From NCBI GenBank assembly GCA_023401495.1, contig JAEXDU010000011.1, forward strand, positions 1 to 32,382: a stretch of DNA of 32,382 bases, written 5' to 3'. The stretch's first letter is position 1, and each line of letters begins with the position of its first letter. A program made the translations under genes and the position numbers. Positions 1-7,134 of this stretch are shown here, in pieces. The notes under the pieces were generated by a model, which saw nothing but the letters and a program-made list of their open reading frames with translations, was not told the origin of the DNA and did not search any database. The DNA is from Bacillota bacterium (GTDB lineage: Bacteria; Bacillota; Clostridia; Oscillospirales; Acutalibacteraceae).

Positions 1-401
1 AAGAAGGGATAGAGGTACGGCACATTACGGAAAACTGCAATGTACCTATGTATATTACGAATATCCCATGCCGCCCGGCAGGTATTTTCAGCGGGCCTGT
101 TGTGGTCAGTATGCGGCCGATTCCCCATGAAAAGGTGGTGAAAGCCGTTACGGTGACCGAGCGGATGCCGCAGGTGCACGGCACACCGATCCATATTGGG
201 GACCCCGAATACATTGGAATCCGCGACATCCATCATCCCGATTTTGGCGACCCGGTCACCATCAAAGAGGGCGAGGTTCCGGTTTTTTGGGCCTGCGGTG
301 TCACCCCACAGGCGGTGGTCATGAATGTGAAGCCCCCGTTTGTGATCACACATGCGCCGGGACATATGTTCATAACCGATATGAAAAATTCTCAATTATA
401 A
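1..401 (+). CDS. DUF1445 / YcsI-family putative hydro-lyase (C-terminal part, cut by window edge)
   Basis: The frame is open through the left edge, so the start lies outside the window. About 133 C-terminal residues are visible. They carry family-typical stretches: an ITNIPCRPAGIFSGP block, a VSMRPIP strand, HGTPIHIGDPEYIGI and the C-terminal VFWACGVTPQ...THAPGHMF segment. This matches the DUF1445 family (B. subtilis YcsI; some members are called D-glutamate cyclase-like or putative hydro-lyase). Known context: such genes often sit with pxpA/pxpB/pxpC 5-oxoprolinase genes and small biotin-dependent carboxylase parts. The biotin carrier 47 bp downstream fits that arrangement. The reaction of this copy cannot be read from the sequence. 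Confidence 0.85.
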   Translation, partial: EGIEVRHITENCNVPMYITNIPCRPAGIFSGPVVVSMRPIPHEKVVKAVTVTERMPQVHGTPIHIGDPEYIGIRDIHHPDFGDPVTIKEGEVPVFWACGVTPQAVVMNVKPPFVITHAPGHMFITDMKNSQL

Positions 402-448
402 CGGCATCAAACAAAATAAAATTTTAAATTGAAAAAGGAGTTTTGACA

Positions 449-673
449 ATGAGTGCAGAAGCAACAATGATGAAGGCAGAGTATCCCGGAAAAATTTTGG
501 ATATCATGGTCCACGAGGGTGACAGCATCACAGCCGGTCAGCCGGTTGTTTTGCTGGAGGTTATGAAGATGGAAAACGAGTTGCTTGCGCCCGCGGGCGG
601 CGTTGTGGAAAAAATCCACGTTGAGAAAAATAATTCCGTCGGTGCCGGTGACGTTCTCCTCACCATTCGGTAA
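449..673 (+). CDS. Small biotin carboxyl carrier protein (biotinyl/lipoyl domain)
   Basis: A 74-residue stand-alone biotinyl domain. The biotinylation site is the EVMKMEN motif, with the modified lysine between two methionines; the more usual form is EAMKMEN. It is flanked by the family's G-I-D-V-EGD and AGGVVEKI strands. The ATG at 449 is chosen because AAGGAG ends 8 bases upstream; an in-frame TTG at 443 has no ribosome site of its own. It probably carries CO2-biotin for a biotin carboxylase and carboxyltransferase encoded upstream of the window, and it is the last gene of that operon because a strong hairpin follows. The acceptor substrate is not visible; 5-oxoproline metabolism is an inference from the DUF1445 neighbour. 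Confidence 0.88.
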   Translation: MSAEATMMKAEYPGKILDIMVHEGDSITAGQPVVLLEVMKMENELLAPAGGVVEKIHVEKNNSVGAGDVLLTIR

Positions 674-692
674 CCGTTTCGATTCTGCTAAC

Positions 693-729
693 TGCAAAGG
701 CCCTGCGGCGCTCCCGCAGGGCCTTTGCA
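693..729 (+). terminator. Hairpin at end of the biotin-carrier operon
   Basis: A perfect 16-bp stem (693-708 with 714-729) and a 5-base loop lie 20 bp after the stop codon. No long U tract follows, so it may act as a transcript end or as a stabilising 3' stem. Confidence 0.75.
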
Positions 730-764
730 TAAACAAATAACGTGAAATGGAGGCAATGATTTTT

Positions 765-2039
765 ATGAAAAACAATACCGCATATGGCGTGGACTTTGAT
801 TTTACCACAGGTACGGCACAGCGTCTGGGCACTTCCGCGGGGAAAACGCCGGGGGCGGATTTTGATGCCGTGCGCATGTATGGCGGAAGAAAGCGGTGCA
901 ACCTGACCGACGACGGCACGGTCGTCGCCTACTACGGCGACGAGGGGTATTCAGAGTCCGGCACACTGCGCACTCCAATTGTTAAGAACGGAAAAACCTA
1001 CCCGGCGGGTACTCCCGTTCAGGTGATGGTGGAACAGCCCAAGTTTTACTACAAGGTAGAGCCCGTTGCTTTAGAGCCGATTGAGGGCGGCCAGGGGCAT
1101 CACATTCGCAGGGCCCGCTGGTGGGTCAGCGCAGATGCACAGCCGGGTTTTCGGGTGTACCCAAGCTTTTTGCGGCGCGGCGTTGAATACGACTTCATTT
1201 ACTCCAGCGCTTATGAAGCCAGTATCTACGACAAGGAAAAGGCAACTTATTATTACGAGGATGAGAGCGTTTTCACTGCTAACCCAGGTCCTGCTCTCAC
1301 GTTGTCCTCCATTGCGGGCACAAAGCCGGTCAGCGGGGCGAACGGCCAGATGCTCAACCGCGCGAACGCACGCGTTTTGACCGCCAATCGCGGCGAAGGC
1401 TGGCAGCTCATCGATTTTCTGTCGCTCAACGCCACCGAATTGCTGATGCTGGTGGAATACGCAAGCTTCGACTCCAAAAAAGTCATCGGAAAAGGCGTGG
1501 TGAACAAAGAGGTCGGCGAGGGCGGTAACGGAGCGGAAAAAACCGGGCGGACGTCGCAGCTTGGGAATACCTCCGGCTCCGGCGGCCCAGACGACGGTTT
1601 CTCCTCAGTTACATACCGCGGGGAGGAAAACCTGTGGGGCAATATCTGGAAGCTGGTCGACGGCCTCAACTTTGAATGCAGCGGAATCAATGCCGTTTGG
1701 TGGAGCGACGGGGAATACCGGGACGACTACAAAGGCGCGCCCTACCGCAACACCGGCTTCACCCTTTGCAAAGAGAATGGCTTTACCTCCGCGTTTGCGT
1801 ACAGCGAAGAATGTGATTTTATGTTCCTGACGTCCGAGGTGAAAGGAACGGAGGAAGGCCCTGTCGGGGACTACTTCAAGCAGAATAATACGTTCGACGG
1901 ATGGCAGAGCTCGATGTTCGGCGGGCGGTGGTGCCAAAAAACATGGCCCGGTCTCTTTTTCTGGTATGCCGATCTGGCAACGGGAAGAGCCTCAAGCAAC
2001 ATCAGCGCCCGTATTATGTATCTTCCAGCGCAAAAATAA
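765..2039 (+). CDS. Phage-tail-like protein with C-type-lectin-like C-terminal domain
   Basis: A 424-residue protein with no signal peptide or membrane segment. The start at 765 is preferred because TGGAGGC ends 11 bases upstream; ATGs at 747 and 756 overlap or crowd that site. The order of blocks recalls structural proteins of Firmicutes phages: an N-terminal GVDFDFTTGTAQRLG region, CNLTDDGTVVAYYGD, QVMVEQPKFYYK, then a lectin/formylglycine-enzyme-like fold with YRGEENLWGNIWKLVDGLN. The C-terminal end (FGGRW...GLFFWYADLA...SSNISARIMY) resembles the variable region of diversity-generating retroelement target proteins. No other phage gene, reverse transcriptase or template repeat was seen in the window. 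It stands alone between two hairpins, so it may be a relic, a cargo gene or a domesticated surface or tail ligand. The family assignment is from memory of the pattern; function is unknown. Confidence 0.65.
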   Translation: MKNNTAYGVDFDFTTGTAQRLGTSAGKTPGADFDAVRMYGGRKRCNLTDDGTVVAYYGDEGYSESGTLRTPIVKNGKTYPAGTPVQVMVEQPKFYYKVEPVALEPIEGGQGHHIRRARWWVSADAQPGFRVYPSFLRRGVEYDFIYSSAYEASIYDKEKATYYYEDESVFTANPGPALTLSSIAGTKPVSGANGQMLNRANARVLTANRGEGWQLIDFLSLNATELLMLVEYASFDSKKVIGKGVVNKEVGEGGNGAEKTGRTSQLGNTSGSGGPDDGFSSVTYRGEENLWGNIWKLVDGLNFECSGINAVWWSDGEYRDDYKGAPYRNTGFTLCKENGFTSAFAYSEECDFMFLTSEVKGTEEGPVGDYFKQNNTFDGWQSSMFGGRWCQKTWPGLFFWYADLATGRASSNISARIMYLPAQK

Positions 2040-2044
2040 GCCCG

Positions 2045-2075
2045 AAAAGGCCCGCGGAATTTCCGCGGGCCTTTT
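2045..2075 (+). terminator. Rho-independent terminator after the phage-like gene
   Basis: Inverted arms at 2045-2059 and 2061-2075 (AAAAGGCCCGCGGAA and its complement) start six bases after the stop. The stem is GC-rich and ends in TTTT. The A-rich 5' side would also allow function on the other strand. Confidence 0.8.
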
Positions 2076-2181
2076 GCTGTTAGCAAGGTGGTTTTCAACC
2101 GAGCTCGATTGTATTGTGGAATCAACTCTGCCCCGCAAGAAATACAACAGATTTCCTTGTGTTGTGGGATCACCGCTTTTC

Positions 2182-2658
2182 TTAGAAATTGAATTCAGCC
2201 GACCAGTCAAACTCTCCGCTGGTTTCTACATTTTTGGGCCAGTGAGCGCACCAGTCCGGAACGCCTGGGTGTTCCACGCGGTCCAGGCTGGGCGTATAGG
2301 GCTTGATGTCCAGAATCGGGCTGTGATCCAGCGCGTCGAAATAGGCGAGGCCGATGATCCCTTTTTCCAACTCCAGATACGTTACCTGCGCGCAGGTAAG
2401 CGCAATGGGGTTCGGGCGTTCCGGCGAGCGCGTGGCAAAGGCGCCCAGCAGCGCCGGCCCTTTGGAATAAGGCTGCTCCTGCGTCAATACCGATCTGTTT
2501 TGCGAATTGTCGCAGCGGTCGAACCACCAGAAAATATTCAGATACTCAAAGCCCTCCAGCCCGGTCATGGCTTCTCTGTACTCCGGGTTTAGTTCAATCC
2601 AAAAGCAATGTCCGTCTGCGTGGGCTGTTCCGATTTGTTTTACTGTCAATAATTCCAT
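2182..2658 (-). CDS. trmO: TrmO/TsaA-family tRNA t6A37 N6-methyltransferase
   Basis: A 158-residue protein of the TsaA/TrmO (YaeB) family, which uses S-adenosylmethionine to methylate N6 of threonylcarbamoyladenosine at position 37 of some tRNAs. Diagnostic motifs are FATRSPERPNPIALT near residues 75-90 and LDIKPYTPSLD near residues 115-127. The protein is the compact one-domain form; E. coli TrmO, near 235 residues, has an extra C-terminal domain. The start at 2658 is chosen because GAGGAG lies 7 bases upstream; the ATG at 2673 would place the ribosome site inside the gene. It is transcribed alone. Some small family members may act on other substrates, so the exact tRNA target is inferred. 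Confidence 0.88.
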   Translation of the reverse strand: MELLTVKQIGTAHADGHCFWIELNPEYREAMTGLEGFEYLNIFWWFDRCDNSQNRSVLTQEQPYSKGPALLGAFATRSPERPNPIALTCAQVTYLELEKGIIGLAYFDALDHSPILDIKPYTPSLDRVEHPGVPDWCAHWPKNVETSGEFDWSAEFNF

Positions 2659-2703
2659 AAAGAATCTCCTCATTTGATTTGATTTTTACGGTACCGTATT
2701 TTC

Positions 2704-2731
2704 AGTATAACAAAGTGTAGGAACACTACAA
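2704..2731 (-). promoter_or_regulatory. Probable sigma-A promoter of trmO
   Basis: On the minus strand, TTGTAG (2726-2731) and TATACT (2704-2709) are separated by 16 bp. The -10 box is good and the -35 box is moderate. It lies about 45 bp upstream of the trmO start. Confidence 0.5.
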
Positions 2732-2810
2732 GCATTTTTTCAAAAAAATACGGCAATTTTGTTGTAGAATGGATGACTTTGCCGTTCAAGAAAGCCTTCT
2801 TTAATTAAAA

Positions 2811-2850
2811 GCACCTGATCCCACGAATGAATGGGGTCAGGTGTTTTTTT
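2811..2850. terminator. Bidirectional terminator hairpin
   Basis: Arms at 2812-2823 and 2832-2843 (12 bp with one G-T pair) are followed by seven T on the plus strand. On the minus strand a CTTTTAATT tract follows. No plus-strand gene is seen just upstream, so its main job may be as a second stop for the minus-strand regulator gene at 2962-4404. Confidence 0.7.
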
Positions 2851-2860
2851 CAATGCAAAA

Positions 2861-2880
2861 CCTCCCGGATCGCCGGGAGG
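2861..2880 (-). terminator. Terminator of the large HTH regulator gene
   Basis: A perfect 8-bp stem CCTCCCGG/CCGGGAGG with a 4-base loop, followed on the minus strand by TTTT. It lies about 80 bp beyond the stop of the gene at 2962-4404. Confidence 0.75.
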
Positions 2881-2961
2881 TCTATTTTAAAAATGATATT
2901 TAGGAATCTCCGCAGAAATCAGCAATGCTGATTTCTGTAGTCCGGTTCTCTTTAATTCGAT

Positions 2962-4404
2962 TCAGAGCGTCAGCATACGGTAGAGCATGCCGCCGTAGCG
3001 GTTCTCCAACTCCTCCAGACTTTTGGAATCGTACACCTTACAGGACGAATGGCTCAAAATGGAATCTAGGTACTGGCCGGCGGCCTGAAGCAGCGTTTCG
3101 TTCAGTACCGTATAAAACAGCGGCCCCTTCTTGGTTTGGTAAGCGACGGGATTTTTGAGAAACAGCTTCTGGGGATTGATATATGCGGAAAAGACAGGAT
3201 CAAAGCCGAGGGGGAACGTGTCGTCATCCAGAACAATAAAACGGATTCCGGGGTTGTGCATGACCTGTTTCTTGATATTTTCCAGGTGTTCCAGTCGTTC
3301 TGAGGGGGACATCTGGTACATGATATCGGCAAATAAAAGCTCGCCGGATTCCAGATACCGAAGAACAGAGGATTTCAGCAGATAAAAATCGATATGGCTC
3401 TTTTCAAAAACTTCTTCCCAAGTGATAAAAAGCCTTCGGATGAACTTGGAGAGAGCGGGATTCGGCGCGTCGGATTCCCCTGCCTGAATGAGTTTGTCGC
3501 AGATGGACTCCGGAAGAAGAAATTCAAATCCATAGGGAGAAAAAAACTTGTATTGATCCCGACTGTAAAAATCAGTTCGGTAACCGTTGTTGTTCATGCT
3601 TTCCGGCGTGGCGGGCGAAAGCAGCAGGGGACACTCTTTCAAGCGGGCTATGATCGTATTGCAAAGCTGGGCGGCGTTTTCGCCGGGCTCCAGAACCAAA
3701 AGAGCGTCCAACTCCCCTTTTGGACTCAGCGCCGCCATGAGCGCACCGCCGTTCTTTACCACTATTATCCCTTCCCCTTCCAGTCCGGAGCCATCATAAA
3801 GCATGAGGTAAAGCGTGGGATAACGGGTTAAAAAGCCGTAAAGCAGGCCCAGATTTTTAATGGGGTCTTTCTGAAAACGCTCCATATTCAGTGCGGCGTG
3901 AAAATGGAATTCCGTGTCACCAGCCAACTGATCCAGTGCGGTAAAGTCCCGGCTTTGCAGCAGTGTGAGCAAATCGATACTGCAGAATACCTCGCCTCCT
4001 GCCGTAAGGCGCTGGCAGGCAAATTTCTGTAAAGCACTCAGCATCTGATTGCGATGAGTCAACAGCTCGATTTTGGAAGAGGCAGAGGGTGTCTTTGTGT
4101 GGGCAGACGCTTCATAAGCTTTCGTCAGCAGGGTACAGATGTGCTGCTCTACCGTATACCCGGATTCGCAGCCCGGAAACGCAGTGAAAAATTCACTCTC
4201 ACGCCCGTCCTGCCGAATGCTGCGAGCAAAAAAACAAACCAAAATCTTATTCACCGTGGCTGCTGTTTTGGGCGCAGGAAGAAGGTCCTTGTTGCACCAC
4301 TTGCTGACGTACGAGACATCGTATCCTATTTCGTCGGCGACAGCATAGAGCTTACTTCCGGTAAAATCGATGAAACGCCGCAGCATGATTCCATAGTCCG
4401 TCAT
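2962..4404 (-). CDS. Large XRE-like helix-turn-helix regulator of unfamiliar family
   Basis: A 480-residue protein. The first ~60 residues read as an HTH domain (LYAVADEIGYDVSYVSKW, then a turn and PKTAATVNKIL). The remaining ~420 residues have no motif I recognise. They look soluble and mixed alpha/beta, with hydrophobic strands such as EGIIVVKNGGALMAAL and IRFIVLDDDTFPLGF, and may form a ligand-sensing domain. The start at 4404 has GGAGG 7 bases upstream; the TTG at 4419 and ATG at 4410 overlap that site. The gene diverges from the 2-hydroxyacyl-CoA dehydratase operon across about 170 bp. Its own -35 box overlaps one arm of an inverted repeat, suggesting it controls both itself and the operon. 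The HTH call is firm; the regulated target is an inference. Confidence 0.75.
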   Translation of the reverse strand: MTDYGIMLRRFIDFTGSKLYAVADEIGYDVSYVSKWCNKDLLPAPKTAATVNKILVCFFARSIRQDGRESEFFTAFPGCESGYTVEQHICTLLTKAYEASAHTKTPSASSKIELLTHRNQMLSALQKFACQRLTAGGEVFCSIDLLTLLQSRDFTALDQLAGDTEFHFHAALNMERFQKDPIKNLGLLYGFLTRYPTLYLMLYDGSGLEGEGIIVVKNGGALMAALSPKGELDALLVLEPGENAAQLCNTIIARLKECPLLLSPATPESMNNNGYRTDFYSRDQYKFFSPYGFEFLLPESICDKLIQAGESDAPNPALSKFIRRLFITWEEVFEKSHIDFYLLKSSVLRYLESGELLFADIMYQMSPSERLEHLENIKKQVMHNPGIRFIVLDDDTFPLGFDPVFSAYINPQKLFLKNPVAYQTKKGPLFYTVLNETLLQAAGQYLDSILSHSSCKVYDSKSLEELENRYGGMLYRMLTL

Positions 4405-4433
4405 CGTCATTCCTCCCAAATTATTTCCTTTTT

Positions 4434-4462
4434 AGAATACCATAAATAGCAAATAGTTTCAA
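4434..4462 (-). promoter_or_regulatory. Sigma-A promoter of the large HTH regulator
   Basis: On the minus strand, TTGAAA (4457-4462) and TATTCT (4434-4439) have an optimal 17-bp spacer, about 30 bp upstream of the start codon. The -35 box overlaps the left arm of the inverted repeat at 4461-4506. Confidence 0.7.
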
Positions 4463-4506
4463 ATGGAATGCAATTTCATTCAAAATAAATCCATTGCATT
4501 TCATTT
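4461..4506. promoter_or_regulatory. Inverted repeat, probable operator between regulator and dehydratase operon
   Basis: AAATGGAATGCAAT (4461-4474) is repeated in inverted form as ATTGCATTTCATTT (4493-4506), 13 of 14 positions matching. The centres are 32 bp apart, about three helical turns. The left arm covers the -35 box of the regulator and the right arm lies just upstream of the plus-strand operon's likely start. This is the expected geometry for a dimeric or tetrameric regulator acting on both promoters. Which protein binds it is an inference. Confidence 0.6.
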
Positions 4507-4574
4507 TTAAATAGCAACAGCGATGATACAATATACACAAAATTAATCAACAAATGATAGGAAGGATGAGCGAT

Positions 4575-5015
4575 TTGAAACCAATGCGCATGCATCATGT
4601 CGGAATCGTTTTGCCTACGGTGGAACAGGCGGAACACCTGATCAATCTGCTGGGGCTGGAGGTGGACTACCGTGGGTATGTCAAAAGCTATCACGCCGAT
4701 CTGATCTTCACCAAATATGGGCCGATGCTGGAAAGCCCGATTGAATTCATCATTCCCCATGAAGGGGTACTGACCAAATTCAATAACGGAAAGGGAGGCA
4801 TTGCCCACATTGCCTTTGAGGTGGAGGATGTGGAAGCCGCCAGTCAGGAACTGCGCGGCCAAGGCTTGGAGATGCTGGAGCCGGAGGCGGTGGAAGGCAC
4901 GTCAGACATCATTGTCAATTTCCTGCGGCCGCGGTATTCGGAGGGTATTCTGATCGAGCTGGTTCAAACGGTAGCTCCCATTGAACGCGGTGAAGAAGCA
5001 AACAAAAGCCGGTAA
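4575..5015 (+). CDS. VOC (glyoxalase / methylmalonyl-CoA epimerase-like) protein
   Basis: About 146 residues of the vicinal oxygen chelate fold with two beta-alpha-beta-beta-beta modules. Likely metal ligands, by comparison with methylmalonyl-CoA epimerase, are His8 (HHVGIVL), Glu57 (PIEFIIP), His78 (GIAHIAFEVED) and Glu128 (GILIELV), counting from the TTG at 4575. That TTG is favoured because AAGGA ends 8 bases upstream; ATG 4566 abuts the ribosome site and ATG 4554 has none, so the start is uncertain. It is the first gene of the operon, 33 bp before the activase. An epimerase or racemase acting on a CoA thioester is plausible, since the dehydratase needs one stereoisomer of its 2-hydroxyacyl-CoA. 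The substrate is not shown by the sequence. Confidence 0.8.
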   Translation: MKPMRMHHVGIVLPTVEQAEHLINLLGLEVDYRGYVKSYHADLIFTKYGPMLESPIEFIIPHEGVLTKFNNGKGGIAHIAFEVEDVEAASQELRGQGLEMLEPEAVEGTSDIIVNFLRPRYSEGILIELVQTVAPIERGEEANKSR

Positions 5016-5048
5016 GCCGATGGATTAGGGAAAGGGGAAAGCCGCCGC

Positions 5049-5840
5049 ATGTATACGATGGGCATTGATATCGGTTCTTCTTCCTCCAAGGCGGTTGTTC
5101 TGCAGGACGGAATCCAGGTGGCTGCCGCCGCCGTCGTTCCAGCCGGCACCGGTACCAGCGGCCCCAAACGGCTGCTGGCTCAGATTCAGGAGCAAAGCGG
5201 TCTCTCGCCGGCAAATATGACTTTCATCCTTTCCACCGGATACGGCCGCTCGCTGCTGGCGGTTGCCGATCTGCAAATGAGTGAAATTTCGTGCCATGCC
5301 AAAGGGGTGTTTTTTCAGAATCCCGCGGCGCGAACCATCATCGACATTGGGGGGCAGGATGTCAAGGCGATTTCATTAGACAGCCAGGGCAACATCCATC
5401 AATTTTACATGAATGACAAGTGCGCCGCAGGAACGGGGCGATTTCTGGAAGTCATGTCCCGTGTGCTGGAGGTAAAGCTGGGGGAAATGGCAGAGTACCA
5501 TTTCCGATCCAAACACCCGGCTTCGGTAAGCAGCACCTGCACCGTATTTGCAGAGTCGGAGGTGATCTCACTTCTGTCACAGGGCAGATCGAAAGAAGAT
5601 ATTATCGCCGGCGTCCACCACAGTGTAGCGGCAAAGGCCTGCGCGCTGGCGCAGAGGGTAGACATTGAAAACGAGGTAGTACTGTGCGGCGGAGTAGCGC
5701 TGAACAGAGGCGTCGCCGATGCGATTCAAACGGAGCTTGGTGAAAGGCTTGCGATTGCACGCAGCCCTCAGCTCACCGGTGCGCTGGGAGCCGCCCGCCT
5801 GGCTTATGAAGAAGCAAAACGAAAGGGGAAATCAGCATGA
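5049..5840 (+). CDS. 2-hydroxyacyl-CoA dehydratase activase (HgdC/BcrAD-type ATPase)
   Basis: A 263-residue ASKHA-fold ATPase that injects one electron into a 2-hydroxyacyl-CoA dehydratase with ATP hydrolysis. Visible motifs are the N-terminal phosphate loop GIDIGSSSSKAV, TGYGR, IIDIGGQD, KCAAGTGRFLEV with Cys125 and STCTVFAESEVISLL with Cys164. Those two cysteines are the ligands that let the homodimer share one [4Fe-4S] cluster in the family. Length matches the family (about 260). AAAGGGG lies 11 bases before the ATG; a second ATG at 5058 is possible. The gene overlaps the next by 4 bp (ATGA), so activase and dehydratase are translationally coupled. The physiological electron donor, usually ferredoxin or flavodoxin, is not encoded here. 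Confidence 0.95.
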   Translation: MYTMGIDIGSSSSKAVVLQDGIQVAAAAVVPAGTGTSGPKRLLAQIQEQSGLSPANMTFILSTGYGRSLLAVADLQMSEISCHAKGVFFQNPAARTIIDIGGQDVKAISLDSQGNIHQFYMNDKCAAGTGRFLEVMSRVLEVKLGEMAEYHFRSKHPASVSSTCTVFAESEVISLLSQGRSKEDIIAGVHHSVAAKACALAQRVDIENEVVLCGGVALNRGVADAIQTELGERLAIARSPQLTGALGAARLAYEEAKRKGKSA

Positions 5841-7117
5841 GTGAAAAAGCAATCAGCCAAATGGCTGCGAAAGAACTGCTGGCCTACTATCAGGCTAAGC
5901 TGGATGAGGAGGCCAGACAGGCCAAAGCCAATGGGAAGCTGGTCTGTTGGTCGGCCTCTGTGGCCCCGCCAGAGATGTGCGTTGCCATGGATATTGCAAT
6001 GGTATACCCGGAAACACACGCCGCCGGCATCGGCGCGCGGAAAGGCTCGCTGGATATGCTGGAGGTAGCCGACCGCGACGGCTATTCGGTGGACTGCTGT
6101 TCCTACGGCCGGGTAAACATGGGCTATATGAAGCTGCTCAAGGAAGAAGCCGTCACCGGCAAAACTCCGGAGGCGCTGGCCAACTCCCCGGCTGCCCGCG
6201 TTCCGCTGCCCGATTTGGTGATCACCTGCAACAACATCTGTAATACATTGCTCAAATGGTACGAGAATCTGGCCGCGGAGCTGAACATTCCCTGTATCGT
6301 GATCGATGTTCCCTACAACCATACCATGCCCGTTCCCGAGTACTCCAAGGAGTATATCGCCGACCAGTTCCGCAACGCCATTTCTCAGCTGGAGGTGATC
6401 TGCGGGCGTCCTTTCGATTATCAAAAGTTCCATGAAGTCCGTCAGCAGACACAGCGCTCCATTGCTCAGTGGAACCGGATCGCCTCGATGAGCCGGTTTA
6501 AGCCTTCTCCGCTCAACGGCTTCGACCTTTTCAATTACATGGCGCTGGTCGTTTGCGCGCGCAGCCGCGATTATGCCGAAATCACCTTCCGCAAGTTTGC
6601 GGATGAGCTGGAGGAAAAATACAAAAAGGGCGAATACGCCTTTAAGGGAGCGGAACAGGACCGCATCACATGGGAAGGCATTGCGGTATGGCCTTATTTG
6701 GGGCACACCTTTAAATCCCTGAAAAACATGGGGACAATCATGACGGGCTCCGCCTACCCCAATATGTGGGATTTGACTTACGATGCCGAGGATGAATCGC
6801 TGCACTCTATGGCCGAGGCCTATACGCGTACATACATCAATACATGCCTGGAAAACAAGGTCAATGTTCTTTTGGGAATTATGGAAAAGAGCCAGAGCGA
6901 CGGGGTGCTCTATCACCTGAACCGAAGCTGTAAGCTGATGAGCTTCCTCAATGTGGAAACCGCGGAATGGATTTATGAGAAAAATGGTCTTCCTTACGCC
7001 AGCTTCGACGGCGATCAGACCGATCCGCAGAACTTTGCCCCCGCCCAGTACGATACCCGTGTGCAGACGCTGGGTGAGATGATGAAGAAGCGGTCTTCTG
7101 CGGCAGATGCGGAATAA
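5837..7117 (+). CDS. 2-hydroxyacyl-CoA dehydratase, larger (HgdA-like) subunit
   Basis: 426 residues of the HgdB/FldB/BcrBC superfamily. With its partner it removes water from an (R)-2-hydroxyacyl-CoA through a ketyl radical. Family features are APPEMCVAMDI near residue 45, SVDCCSYGRVN (Cys87/Cys88), ITCNNICNTLLKWYE (Cys131), and a C-terminal HLNRSCKLMS (Cys365) that in this family contributes to cluster or substrate binding. The assignment of individual cluster ligands is inferred. The start overlaps the activase stop by 4 bp. The family includes enzymes for lactyl-, 2-hydroxyglutaryl-, phenyllactyl- and 2-hydroxyisocaproyl-CoA, and the sequence alone does not choose among them. Confidence 0.93.
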   Translation: MSEKAISQMAAKELLAYYQAKLDEEARQAKANGKLVCWSASVAPPEMCVAMDIAMVYPETHAAGIGARKGSLDMLEVADRDGYSVDCCSYGRVNMGYMKLLKEEAVTGKTPEALANSPAARVPLPDLVITCNNICNTLLKWYENLAAELNIPCIVIDVPYNHTMPVPEYSKEYIADQFRNAISQLEVICGRPFDYQKFHEVRQQTQRSIAQWNRIASMSRFKPSPLNGFDLFNYMALVVCARSRDYAEITFRKFADELEEKYKKGEYAFKGAEQDRITWEGIAVWPYLGHTFKSLKNMGTIMTGSAYPNMWDLTYDAEDESLHSMAEAYTRTYINTCLENKVNVLLGIMEKSQSDGVLYHLNRSCKLMSFLNVETAEWIYEKNGLPYASFDGDQTDPQNFAPAQYDTRVQTLGEMMKKRSSAADAE

Positions 7118-7134
7118 GGAGAGGAGAAAACAGC

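Noticed and set aside
1880..2036. Active diversity-generating retroelement
   Set aside because: Only a target-like protein is present. No reverse transcriptase, accessory gene or adenine-rich template repeat was found in the window.
2740..2850. Possible small RNA ending at the T7 terminator at 2844-2850
   Set aside because: A TAGAAT box at 2765-2770 has no matching -35 box, so there is no firm promoter. The hairpin is better read as a bidirectional stop.
5804..6916. 370-residue minus-strand frame over the dehydratase subunit gene
   Set aside because: It is antisense to a conserved dehydratase subunit and lacks a start context.
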